NCBI GenBank assembly: GCA_039105265.1
Contig: JAPFFF010000487.1
Span: 1 to 21,715 of the forward strand
From: Tritrichomonas musculus
Taxonomy: Eukaryota; Parabasalia; Tritrichomonadida; Tritrichomonadidae
Direction of reading: 5' to 3'
DNA length: 21,715 nt
This document shows, one piece after another, positions 1 to 8,062 of the stretch. The stretch's first letter is position 1. Each line of letters starts with the position of its first letter. A program made the position numbers and the translations under genes. The notes under the pieces were generated by a model that saw nothing but the letters and a program-made list of their open reading frames with translations, did no database searches and had not been told where the DNA came from.

Positions 1-575
1 AAAGATTCAATTGCAGTTTTGGGAATGTTAACATCAATTGAAACAGCATTATCGTCGAAATTGGCAACAACAAGTAAAAGATCATCATCCTTCTTCCTTA
101 AGAAAGGATATTTGCGAACATTAAGATGACCATTTACATACAATAAATCAAAGAAGGAACATTGACTGACAGCTTTTTCAGTTCTTGCCAAAGAACAAAT
201 ATTTGTATAATTATCATACAAATCAACTTGATCTTGAGTTAATGCTTTTGAATTGTAATAACCATTTCTTAAAGCATCAGGTGACCAATAATCAAAGATT
301 GTTGTTATTCCATCTCTTTCTCTGTAACCTTCACAATCCATTTCACGTTCACCTAATTCTGGCCAGCATAGATCATGACAGGATTTGTGTTCATTAACAC
401 TTCAATTGCCAATGCAGGAACTGCTTTTCTACAATCACCAGCGAAGAAATGGCTTCCAATTCTTTGTTCATCATGATTTTCAAGGAAATAAAGCATAAGT
501 CCCCAAATATCACTTGTAGATTCCCATCTATATGTAATTTCTTGACAACTACTCCATTGAAAAATCCAAATAGAT
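1..575 (-). pseudogene. GH13 alpha-amylase, 3' part, broken host gene
   Basis: Read on the minus strand this encodes the C-terminal half of a glycoside hydrolase family 13 alpha-amylase, which cuts alpha-1,4-glucan. The strongest mark is FLENHDEQR (about 460-485), conserved region IV of GH13, whose Asp stabilises the transition state. It is followed by MNTNPVMIYAGQ, then TTIFDYWSP and a beta-rich tail with LLLVVANFDD that runs off the left edge. Amylase similarity starts abruptly near 575, so the N-terminal barrel with the other two catalytic residues is absent. Near 352-356 the frame shifts by one base, between the YAGQ stretch and the following GERE stretch. The copy is therefore probably a pseudogene, or holds a sequencing error. 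The sequence style is that of bacterial (Bacteroidetes-like) enzymes, which suggests old lateral transfer; this is an inference from memory of the family. Confidence 0.75.
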
Positions 576-1150
576 TTTGATATAAAAAAATAAAGTTCAG
601 AAATCAAAATCTGACACCAGTTGTAATTTCAATTTTTTCTGTGAGGGTGCTTTTCTTAATATTATAATGTGCTTTATTTCAATTTTAAACGTATGAGATT
701 TGTTCCTTAAATGTATTGTAAATCTTTATTGTTAATGACAATGATGAGCATTTTCCATTGGAAAAGTTCGACTTTTTCTGTGTAAACTAATTCCTTCATT
801 CCTACAATGTCATTTATTTGTAGTGGAGGAAAGTTGGAGGAATTGTCTGTGGAGTTATGCTTATTTATATGAAAATAGGTCTTGCTTTTCGGAGAAGAAA
901 AAATCCTTAGATTAAAAAAACAAAAAAAATTCTTGTCAACTTTTTATTTATCTTATATTAGCATTTCATATATATATTATCTTTTAGCATTAAAAATATT
1001 TGTAATAAATACAATATAATATTTTTTAAAAAATATAATAAATCCAAGATAAAAATAATATAATGCATATAAAAATTGAATGGAGCTCCACCACTTTTCT
1101 CACAATTTTTTTTATATTCACCATGAACTTCCTTTTTAACTTTTTGTATT
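576..1150. other. intergenic stretch, no gene seen
   Basis: No convincing coding frame is seen on either strand. It is very A+T-rich, especially 900-1060. An 18-bp perfect palindrome made of an ATAT end and T6/A6 core lies at 1019-1036, and a 7-bp-arm hairpin (TTTTCCA-T-TGGAAAA) lies near 752-766. The truncated amylase gene starts at the left border, so some of this DNA may have displaced its 5' half; no transposon ends were recognised. Confidence 0.5.
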
Positions 1151-1155
1151 TCATA
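1151..1155 (+). promoter_or_regulatory. possible trichomonad initiator (TCATA)
   Basis: TCATA fits the trichomonad Inr core (TCA followed by pyrimidine and A/T), which normally lies 5-20 nt before the start codon. Transcription from its A (1153) would give a leader of 17 nt to the ATG at 1170, or 29 nt to the ATG at 1182. The match is short and could be chance. Confidence 0.35.
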
Positions 1156-1169
1156 CTTCCTCTTCCCTC

Positions 1170-2204
1170 ATGATTCAAATAATGATAGCTAATCCAACAT
1201 ATGATCTCACATTTAACGATCTTTTCGGGCCTCAAGGCGAGGTTGTGAATCAGTTAGGCCCTAAAGAAAGATTGATTTCTTTTCTGAATTCAATATATCC
1301 GGAAGATAAAATATCAGATATCCAATACATTAATACAATAAATGAACAAAATATGAGGGAAAAAACTATATTTGACATTGCTTGCAGATGCTTTGATTCG
1401 AATGAAAAGTATATTTGTGATATCGAGATCCAAAGATCAAAAAATAAAGTTTTTTATGATAGGACTGTACTGTATGCTTCTCAATTGTTTATCGGAAACA
1501 CAAAACAAGGTGTACCTTATAATGAGCAACCAAGATCAAGAGTATTATCAATCTTAAATTTCATAATAGATGAAAATCGCCCAGAAATATTTAATGCTTA
1601 TATGACAATTGAACAAACAAACCAAATAATCAGCGACATCATTTCATGTACATGTATTCAATTACCTATTATACAGAAAAAAGGAACAGCTAATCAATGG
1701 CTTCAAATTTTAAGCACCGGTACAAATGATGATCTTTTTAATCAGTTAAATATCGATGAAAATAGTCTTGATCCTGCTTGCCTAAGTGGACTTCAATTAT
1801 TGCAATCATATTCTTCTGAAAATAAGAAAGAACAGTTAAAATATGCTCAATTATCCTATTTTCATGAACAAGCTCAAGAAGCATCAAATATGTCATATGC
1901 AAAACAAGAAGGCGTTGATGAATATAGAGAGCAAACTAAAATGATACTTAATAAAAATAACGTATTGCAGATTTTGAACGCATATTCAAATGGAAAGAAT
2001 CCTGATGAAATTGCTGAATTCTTGCTGATTCCAAAACAAATTGTTACCATGGTCATTGATGTTTCCAAATTAGCTCATAATTATATTCAATTATGCAATG
2101 AAAATGAAGATGTGGATCCAGATTATGAAACTTTTTCAAAGGAGGCGCAAAATATATTAAAAAATGTCTCAAAAGAAACAATCGATCTTATTGTTGGAAC
2201 ATGA
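1170..2204 (+). CDS. Rpn/PDDEXK-family nuclease (putative transposase-like)
   Basis: An intact 344-codon gene. The N-terminal third matches the Rpn / PD-(D/E)XK nuclease group (recombination-promoting nuclease, often annotated as putative transposase). It has the opening YDLTFNDLFG, then a metal-site pattern with Asp69 in FDIACRC and Asp84-Ile-Glu86-Ile-Gln88 in CDIEIQRS. It goes on with the usual DRTVLYASQLF helix, where family members have a D-R-x-x-x-Y-A-S signature. The E-x-Q in place of E-x-K is normal for this group. The C-terminal half (about 200-344) is helical, with a possible helix-turn-helix near residues 265-290. The start could be ATG 1170 or the in-frame ATG 1182; the second begins right before the conserved NPTYD. 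Family members cut DNA and are dispersed in many bacteria and expanded in trichomonads. The cellular role here is unknown. No terminal repeats were found around it. Confidence 0.75.
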   Translation: MIQIMIANPTYDLTFNDLFGPQGEVVNQLGPKERLISFLNSIYPEDKISDIQYINTINEQNMREKTIFDIACRCFDSNEKYICDIEIQRSKNKVFYDRTVLYASQLFIGNTKQGVPYNEQPRSRVLSILNFIIDENRPEIFNAYMTIEQTNQIISDIISCTCIQLPIIQKKGTANQWLQILSTGTNDDLFNQLNIDENSLDPACLSGLQLLQSYSSENKKEQLKYAQLSYFHEQAQEASNMSYAKQEGVDEYREQTKMILNKNNVLQILNAYSNGKNPDEIAEFLLIPKQIVTMVIDVSKLAHNYIQLCNENEDVDPDYETFSKEAQNILKNVSKETIDLIVGT

Positions 2205-2283
2205 AAATGGTTTTAACTCGTACGTTTCTTTACGTTAAATAAAAAAATTTATTTTCCTGAATTTTGGATTGATTTCTTGTTTA

Positions 2284-2299
2284 TATATCTATAGATATA
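2284..2299. repeat. 16-bp perfect palindrome between convergent genes
   Basis: TATATCTATAGATATA reads the same on both strands. It lies between the 3' ends of the Rpn-like gene (+) and the fibre-like gene (-), so it could act in 3' end formation or mark the left border of Polinton A. In such A+T-rich DNA, chance is possible. Confidence 0.35.
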
Positions 2300-2313
2300 A
2301 GGGGAAAAAAAAC

Positions 2314-3280
2314 CTACCATTTATGATATTTTCGCAAATCAAAGAATCCAACACTATTTATTCTAATATATAAATCAGAAAAATTATCACCATCTTTGTA
2401 TTGAAAAGCAAATTTTTTATCATTATTAAGTCCACATATAATATCGCAATTTTTTGATTCTGAATTAGTATTATAAACAGTTAAGGGAATATCATTAGTT
2501 GAATTTATTGTTAATGAACCATTAATAGTAGTATCTTTATGTAAATCAATACTATATTTTGTAGAATCTAATGTTTTATTTAATGTTAACATTTTTTGAG
2601 TATCATCTAGTTTAACATCCAAAGTATAATTAGTATCAGTTTTATTGTAATCTAATATACTGCATTCTGTTGAACCTTTTCCAAATAATATTTTAGAATT
2701 ATTTGTTAATGAAAATACTTTTATCATAGTATTAGCTCTGCCCATTAAATGCAAAGTATAATTCATCATAATAAAATTTTTCGTTTCATCATTTAAATTA
2801 CGAAAATTAAATATTGGTTTAGTACCATGATATAAATTAGCAGAATCTTTACTATATGATAGAGCAAGATAATTACTACTATCTAATCCTAATATCAAAT
2901 CAGCACTAGTAGTACCATTTTTAGTATTATATACTTCTAAAGAACGACTACTATGTATACTATTATCTGAATTAATTGTATAGCCACCATTATCATTTTT
3001 AGCTAAATATTTATTATCAGATTCTGTTTTATTATAGTAATCATTTAATAAACTCTTTAATACTATTTCATCATTTAAATTATAAGTAATTGATTCAATA
3101 ACGAATTCAATCAAACGTTCACCATTTTCATCAGATTTATTAACACTTATATTATAATTATTTTCACTTTGTTTAGTAATAATCATAGAATAAATTTCAT
3201 TTATACTGTATTTATATTTCAATACATTATCTTCATTAAAAACTTCACCATTAAAGTCAAATTTAAATATTTTGTCATTA
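2314..3280 (-). pseudogene. phage-tail-fibre-like protein, C-terminal part
   Basis: A long open frame on the minus strand rich in Asn, Ser, Thr, Asp and beta-strand patterns. Near its N-terminal side it has NDEIVLKSLLNDYYNKTESD. The YYNKTESD type of segment is a hallmark of phage tail-fibre and adhesin stalks (compare YYNKSQVD motifs). The remainder looks like repeated beta-rich modules (NTKNGTTSADLILGLDSS and a related stretch NTNSESKNCDIICGLNND), about 150-160 residues apart, which hints at an internal duplication. The frame is open right up to the MITE at 3281-3765, and fibre-type coding resumes on the other side, so the MITE sits inside fibre-coding DNA. The product would be an exposed, receptor-binding type protein of Polinton A. 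This is inference from sequence style; no exact family is recognised. Confidence 0.5.
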
Positions 3281-3765
3281 TACCTTCGAAAGGTAACCCG
3301 AAAAAATTGACCCTACCCGTGATTTTTTGGGTCGGGTAATACCCAAAAAAAAAGTGAAGGGTTTATGTTTTACCCATTTTTTTCTTATTTTTTTTTTTTT
3401 TTTGAAAAAATGGGTATTACCTTTGTTTAAATGAAAGGTAATATTCTTGAAAGAGCAACATTTGTTTAAATGAATATTGCGATATGAATTAAAAATTGTG
3501 ATAGCTCATTGAATTTTACTCTGAAAAATTTCAACTGAAATTAGAAAATGCAGAATCAAAGATAATAATAAATAAACAACTAAAATAATATTTTATATAA
3601 ACTTTATTTATAAATAATTTATCAAATAATCGACATTTTTATTAAAATTATATTGGGTCATGAACTACCTTTCGGTACTATGGTAAATCATGACCTCAGG
3701 TCATGAATGACCCATTTTGCAATGACCCGAAAAAAATGGGTAATGCGGGTACCTCTTTCAAGGTA
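3281..3765. mobile_element. MITE, 485 bp, TA target duplication
   Basis: The left end reads TACCTTCGAAAGGTAACCCG; the right end, on the other strand, reads TACCTTGAAAGAGGTACCCG, so the ends form imperfect ~20-bp inverted repeats. A TA lies on each side (3279-3280 and 3766-3767), as expected for a Tc1/mariner-type target duplication. It has no coding capacity. The interior holds many (G)GGT/ACCC boxes near both ends (TGACCC, GGGTAAT, TACCC), a poly-T tract, an A/T-rich centre and a perfect 9-bp-arm palindrome. It interrupts fibre-coding DNA of Polinton A and is therefore younger than A. Confidence 0.6.
3688..3706. repeat. perfect hairpin inside the MITE
   Basis: TCATGACCT-C-AGGTCATGA: 9-bp arms with a single-base centre. 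The same TGACC/GGTCA words recur on both sides, so this is part of the subterminal repeat structure of the MITE. Confidence 0.6.
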
Positions 3766-3824
3766 TATTTGTCATCATAGAATAATGATATATAGAAATA
3801 TTGATTATCATGATATTCTGAAAT

Positions 3825-5282
3825 CTAACCGTTTTTATAATCTATTTTTTTGAATTCTAAATATTTAATATTATCTACTTTTAAATCATCTTTTTTACGA
3901 TAATCATTATCACAATAAATATTATATTCATTTAATGAACTATTTAAACATATTTCATCATTTGTTTCTATTGTTGCTGATGTTATTGAAACTAAAAACA
4001 AAGAATTAGCAATATTACAATCTCGTCCATAAATAGCTCCTGAATACTCTTCCCATACAAAATAACTATGAAGTTCTTCATGTTTAAACAGATAAAATTT
4101 ATAATAAGGTTCATATTCATCAATAATTCCATAATCATTAAATATAAAATCAAATTTATTATTTTTAGAAATTATGTTATCAGTATAATCAATTATATCA
4201 TATGTCCCTATTAAACGAGTATTTTCATGAAACTTTACGTGAGCAGTATCATAATTATAACCATCATCATGAAATATAAAACGTTTAGTTGTTATAGGTA
4301 GACATTTTGTATATTTATTGTTAGTACTAAAATCGTTCATTTTACGATATTCATTTAAATTCTCAAGCTTCGCATATGGTTCCAAAGCAGTTGTCAAAGC
4401 AGATTCATTAACCAAATCTGTCGGTATTTCAGGTATCTCTGTTTTTAAAGCATAATTATTTTTTACGAAATTCATATTTGGAATACAATATTTGTCATAA
4501 ACTTCAGGTTTGTATGAATAACTTACTGATTCAAAATTTACAACCCAATTATCGTTATATCTAAATAATCCGTCATAATAGAAATAATAAATAGAAAAAG
4601 TGTTTTCACCTTTCTTATAGTGATAATATTCACCTGCTTCTCTATCAAAGAAATATTCTCCTGAAATATCTTCATTATTACAAGAACCTTTAACAATTAA
4701 TGATGATTTCTTTAATATGTTACATAAATCTCCATCCAAATTTGCAATATTCGTTCGTAAATCCTTATCTTTGGTTGTTCCGTTTACGAAGTGTGTAGTA
4801 ATTGACAATTCTTGGGTTATTTTTTCGGTTGATAATATATCTTCTTTTTTTGCATACAATGTCATATCAGGTATATCCTCTGTTTTCATATATGGTTCTA
4901 AAGCAGTTGTCAAAGCAGATTCATTAACCAAATCTATAGGTATTTCAGGTATATCAGTTGATAATGCAAAGTTGTTAACAATGTAATCACGTAATGTATT
5001 AACAGCGTTTTCAATTTCTTCACTACTAGCATATTTAAGCATTTCTTTATTGAATTCCTCTGTTTTCAAATAATCGAATAAATCAGTTGTTTTTGCATAC
5101 TCATCAAGATTCGTAATCTTCGCATATGGTTTCAATAATTCTTTCAATTCCTCGGTATTCGAATTAGACCCTAAATTATTTCCGTTATTGCATTGGCAAG
5201 CATATTTTTTTATGTATTCTATTATCAATTCATCAATTGTGTTTACTTTTTTTATATTACCCGCTTGTTCTATCGTGAACAT
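3825..5282 (-). CDS. fibre-like protein with coiled stalk repeats (Polinton A)
   Basis: A long minus-strand frame. The best start is ATG at 5282 (MFTIEQAGNIKK), because the frame upstream of it has only a non-ATG start. The N-terminal third is built of short stalk-type repeats (LLKPYAKITNLDEYAKTTDL, then YLKTEEF, YMKTEDI, YAKKEDIL), typical of trimeric phage-tail or adhesin stalks. A longer unit (PEIP, then DLVNESALTTALEPY) occurs twice, matched by a 66-bp direct repeat in the DNA. The C-terminal part is beta-rich, with HENTRLIGTYD, KFDFIFNDY and NDEICLNSSLNEY. Similar elements recur in the C-terminal fibre part at 2314-3280 and in the fibre-like gene at 6382-7625. It probably made a surface fibre for attachment. 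It starts 14 bp from the divergent gene at 5297. Confidence 0.55.
   Translation of the reverse strand: MFTIEQAGNIKKVNTIDELIIEYIKKYACQCNNGNNLGSNSNTEELKELLKPYAKITNLDEYAKTTDLFDYLKTEEFNKEMLKYASSEEIENAVNTLRDYIVNNFALSTDIPEIPIDLVNESALTTALEPYMKTEDIPDMTLYAKKEDILSTEKITQELSITTHFVNGTTKDKDLRTNIANLDGDLCNILKKSSLIVKGSCNNEDISGEYFFDREAGEYYHYKKGENTFSIYYFYYDGLFRYNDNWVVNFESVSYSYKPEVYDKYCIPNMNFVKNNYALKTEIPEIPTDLVNESALTTALEPYAKLENLNEYRKMNDFSTNNKYTKCLPITTKRFIFHDDGYNYDTAHVKFHENTRLIGTYDIIDYTDNIISKNNKFDFIFNDYGIIDEYEPYYKFYLFKHEELHSYFVWEEYSGAIYGRDCNIANSLFLVSITSATIETNDEICLNSSLNEYNIYCDNDYRKKDDLKVDNIKYLEFKKIDYKNG
4374..4439. repeat. 66-bp direct repeat, copy 1 (fibre gene)
   Basis: Nearly identical to 4890-4955, 516 bp (172 codons) away and in the same frame. 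It encodes the PEIP..DLVNESALTTALEPY stalk unit. Confidence 0.75.
4890..4955. repeat. 66-bp direct repeat, copy 2 (fibre gene)
   Basis: Partner of 4374-4439. Only a few bases differ between the copies, which points to recent duplication or gene conversion within the stalk-coding part. Confidence 0.75.
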
Positions 5283-5296
5283 TTTGAGAATAATAA

Positions 5297-5788
5297 ATGA
5301 TAACAAACATAAACGAAGATTTCATACTAAACGAAGTAAAAAAAAAGAACTATCAAGATATGCTCATATTCATGTTCCAAAATAGTAAGTTAACACAAAT
5401 AACAACAATTATTGGTAATATTATTGAGTATCTTAAGAATCCTCGTAACTATGTCAAAGATGTAAAAACAAATATAAAAGATATGCTTGATAAATATAAT
5501 GCAAAGCCTAAAGGAACTTCAAGACAAAAAAATGAATTAGCTAAAATACTTGATTCAAAAGCGAATTACTTTATTGATTTAACTGGCTATCTGAAAAATA
5601 AAGAAAAAATTGTTGTCATTCCACAAATTGAGGAAGAAGAGGAGCCTGAATTAGCAGACCATTATTTCAGAAACCGAATTAATAAAGACATTGAATCACT
5701 TAGTGATTTAGTTATACTTGATAGTAATCATATTAATGCTTTACAATTATTTTATCGTATTGCTGATGATTCTGAGATGGAATTATGA
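5297..5788 (+). CDS. unknown 163-residue Polinton A protein
   Basis: An open frame of 163 codons with ATG at 5297. The context ATTTT, eight bases, TAAATG matches the start context of other Polinton genes here. The product is predominantly helical and charged: a lysine-rich N-terminal half (TNIKDMLDKYNAKPKGTSRQ) and a glutamate run IEEEEEPEL near residue 115, then a helical tail. No signal peptide or membrane segment is seen. I do not recognise the family. It is divergent from the fibre gene (14-bp gap between start codons), and its 3' end comes within the left flank of the nested unit at 5835, where the capsid gene converges from the other strand. A structural or assembly role is possible but is only a guess from location. 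Confidence 0.55.
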   Translation: MITNINEDFILNEVKKKNYQDMLIFMFQNSKLTQITTIIGNIIEYLKNPRNYVKDVKTNIKDMLDKYNAKPKGTSRQKNELAKILDSKANYFIDLTGYLKNKEKIVVIPQIEEEEEPELADHYFRNRINKDIESLSDLVILDSNHINALQLFYRIADDSEMEL

Positions 5789-5829
5789 TTCCTTCACGAA
5801 GAATATTTTCAATTCCTCTTCTAGTAGAT

Positions 5830-5834
5830 TCACA
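5830..5834. repeat. target site duplication TCACA, left
   Basis: TCACA directly precedes the left TIR; an identical TCACA directly follows the right TIR at 8058-8062. A 5-6 bp duplication is typical of Mavericks/Polintons. Confidence 0.65.
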
Positions 5835-6254
5835 AGTAGTATACGGTAGGCTCCGAGGCCATAAATGCCCTCCCAGCCTACCACTACTCCATGGGTTCGC
5901 ACCCCTGGACCCCCTTCAGAAGGCCCCAAAAGCCCCCACATTCAAAAAGTTCGCGACAAAAAAATTCCAAACAAAAAGTTTTATCGTCTCGCTATCAAAA
6001 TTATTTTAGCACAAAAAAAACGACCCAATTCAAAAAGCTCGATAAATTTATGGCCTACGGCCATCGGGGGATGCAGGCCCCCCGGCAGAATTTGAACTTT
6101 TGCACCTTCGGCGCCAAAGTCCCAATTCCGCACCCCCAACTCTTTCTTTTTTTTTTCTCCCCCCTCTCAGTCCCCCCGCTGGGGGGCTCCACAACCCTTC
6201 AAGACAAAAAAATGTATCTTTAAAGTGTAGTATATATGAATGGCGTGATTTCTT
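5835..6254 (+). repeat. left terminal inverted repeat, 420 bp
   Basis: Reverse complement of 7638-8057 over its full length by eye. It is clearly richer in G+C than its surroundings, with C/G homopolymer tracts and hairpins (TGGCC-TAC-GGCCA at 6051-6063; CCCCCC-GCT-GGGGGG at 6172-6186). Open frames inside it (up to 110 codons) also occur in the other copy and show no recognisable protein; I do not treat them as genes. Confidence 0.9.
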
Positions 6255-6273
6255 AACGTCCCGTTAAGAAATC
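6247..6273. repeat. perfect 12-bp-arm hairpin at inner edge of the left TIR
   Basis: GATTTCTTAACG-tcc-CGTTAAGAAATC. The first eight bases belong to the TIR and the rest to the unique interior, so the hairpin straddles the border. The right side has only the TIR half. It may be a structural or regulatory site before the short gene start at 6300. Confidence 0.6.
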
Positions 6274-6299
6274 CCTTCCATTCAAGAAGTTGTTTTATA

Positions 6300-6389
6300 A
6301 TGATTGAAATGTACCCGACGCTCAATCCAGCTGAAGAACAAACACCAATCCCTATAGAATTTTTTACTCATTCCATTTTAATTACTTAA
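6300..6389 (+). pseudogene. penton-like gene start fragment (nested unit)
   Basis: A 29-codon ORF starting 45 bp inside the left TIR. Its first residues (M-x-x-x-YP, then Q-x-PIPIE) resemble the first residues of the penton-like gene starting at 20482 (YP, then Q-x-x-PIPIE). In both cases the gene begins close to an element end and reads inward. The similarity is short, so the call is tentative, but it would link the nested unit to a Polinton. It is only a fragment. Confidence 0.4.
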
Positions 6390-7625
6390 TGTAAATCTGT
6401 CCTTCTGGATATTGATCTAAATTCATTCTTACATTAAAGTCATATTTATAATCTGTAGCTTGATATTGAACAACTTTTACTTTCTTTGATCCATATATTT
6501 CATCGAGTAAAGCAATCTTTGATCCGTGGAGAATTCTCACAAAATGTTTTTCACCACTCATCTCTTTAAATATTATTAACAATTCATATGCATCAGAATC
6601 GAACTCGGTACTAATCGTTAAAATATTTTTGTGTGAATCATAATTGATTCATGTTAAATCATCAATCCATTGAATATCACAATCAACAAAGCCAGAATAA
6701 AATATTTTCCATTCATTTTCTTCATCTTTATGATTCTTGAATGAAACAAAGAAGTCCATAAATAATCCAAGAACATCATCCACAGGATATTTGTCATTTG
6801 ATCTAACAACTTTGAAATATTTAATATCAGAATAACCATTTATGTCTTCCAAATAATCATCAACAGACGAACCAATATGTCTAAATGGTTCAAATGTACA
6901 AGAAACTTTTAAAACATTAGTTTGATATTTTTCATCATAGACTGTTTCAATGGTTAAATCTTTCACGATTCTATATTTAAATTCTCCAACTTTTGAAAAA
7001 ATGATGAATGTTCCAGAGTTTAATGATATGTTCAATAACAAAACAATACACCATTCACCATCACCAGACTCATATTGTAAAATCATATATTTGTCATCAT
7101 AATTTCTTGGAATAAATTTAAATCTGATTTCAAATTCTCCATTAACATAATAGAAATAACTAATATATGTTTTTGGATTATCAGTAATATTCTTATATCT
7201 ATCATTTTTGATGAATTCAACCATTGCATTCTCTAATGTTTTCTCTAAATTGATTTGAATAATGTTTTCAAAACTATTTCATCTTGTTTATTTATTTTTT
7301 CCGCTAGTGTTAATTTGGTATCTAAATATCCTGTTTCGCTTTCGATAAAAAAGCGCCAATCATCAGTCTCATTTTCATAATAATTTACGTAATAATTTTT
7401 TCCGTCAATTTCTATATTGATATATATCTCGGTATTCTCAGGGATATTTTCATCATAATCAAATAGAAAATCAAAATTCTTGACAACGCCAGCCTCATCA
7501 GTAATCGTTCCAACAAGATGAGTTCCCCTAGTCATTTTTATTTTGGCTTCCCACCTTCCTTCACTATCTAAGACATTTTCAAAAGGCACATCGACAGCAT
7601 CTTTATATATCAAAGGGATTATCAT
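6382..7625 (-). pseudogene. fibre-like gene of the nested unit, broken
   Basis: Minus-strand coding DNA fills most of the interior of the nested unit, from an ATG at 7625 just inside the right TIR to about 6382. The predicted protein is beta-rich with many aromatic residues. Its first ~125 residues carry RGTHLVGT, KNFDFLFDYD and QDEIVLKTLF. These parallel ENTRLIGT, KFDFIFNDY and NDEICLNSSL in the fibre gene at 3825-5282, and NDEIVLKSLL at 2314-3280, so it belongs to the same loose family of fibre-like proteins. The gene is broken, with about two breaks. It is probably the cargo or remaining gene of a larger ancestor. The exact family is not recognised. Confidence 0.5.
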
Positions 7626-7637
7626 GACGGGATCTTC

Positions 7638-8057
7638 AAGAAATCACGCCATTCATATATACTACACTTTAAAGATACATTTTTTTGTCTTGAAGGGTTG
7701 TGGAGCCCCCCAGCGGGGGGACTGAGAGGGGGGAGAAAAAAAAAAGAAAGAGTTGGGGGTGCGGAATTGGGACTTTGGCGCCGAAGGTGCAAAAGTTCAA
7801 ATTCTGCCGGGGGGCCTGCATCCCCCGATGGCCGTAGGCCATAAATTTATCGAGCTTTTTGAATTGGGTCGTTTTTTTTGTGCTAAAATAATTTTGATAG
7901 CGAGACGATAAAACTTTTTGTTTGGAATTTTTTTGTCGCGAACTTTTTGAATGTGGGGGCTTTTGGGGCCTTCTGAAGGGGGTCCAGGGGTGCGAACCCA
8001 TGGAGTAGTGGTAGGCTGGGAGGGCATTTATGGCCTCGGAGCCTACCGTATACTACT
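7638..8057 (-). repeat. right terminal inverted repeat, 420 bp
   Basis: Mirror copy of 5835-6254. The capsid gene reading frame on the minus strand runs into it at 8057 and picks up unrelated codons, which confirms that the repeat arrived after the capsid gene. Confidence 0.9.
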
Positions 8058-8062
8058 TCACA
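8058..8062. repeat. target site duplication TCACA, right
   Basis: Identical to 5830-5834 and directly abuts the end of the right TIR. Confidence 0.65.

Larger units (their letters stand above)
5835..8057. mobile_element. 2.2-kb non-autonomous Polinton-derived unit with long TIRs
   Basis: Two 420-bp inverted copies (5835-6254 and 7638-8057) frame a 1383-bp interior. The ends begin 5'-AGTAGTATACGG; the leading AG is a Polinton hallmark, and a 5-bp TCACA duplication flanks the unit. The interior holds a fibre-like gene (-) and a short ORF (+) resembling the start of a penton-like gene. There is no polymerase, integrase, ATPase or capsid gene, so movement would need help from a full element. It interrupts the major capsid gene of Polinton A. 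The two TIRs have equal length and give identical translations in two frames, so they are near-identical and the insertion is young relative to A. The interior genes look broken. Confidence 0.7.

Noticed and set aside
780-788. GTGTAAACT shared with 20522-20530, possible ends of one huge element
   Set aside because: Both copies are in the same orientation, only 9 bp long and with unrelated flanks; inverted ends would be needed.
5865-6223. Open frames of 76 and 110 codons in the left TIR, repeated at 7669-8027
   Set aside because: They overlap in different frames, are low-complexity, and are simply the same repeat read twice. No protein family is recognised.
5835-8057. Inverted repeats as traces of a local segment inversion or palindromic duplication
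   Set aside because: The exact TCACA duplication at the outer edges and the AG start of both arms fit transposition better.
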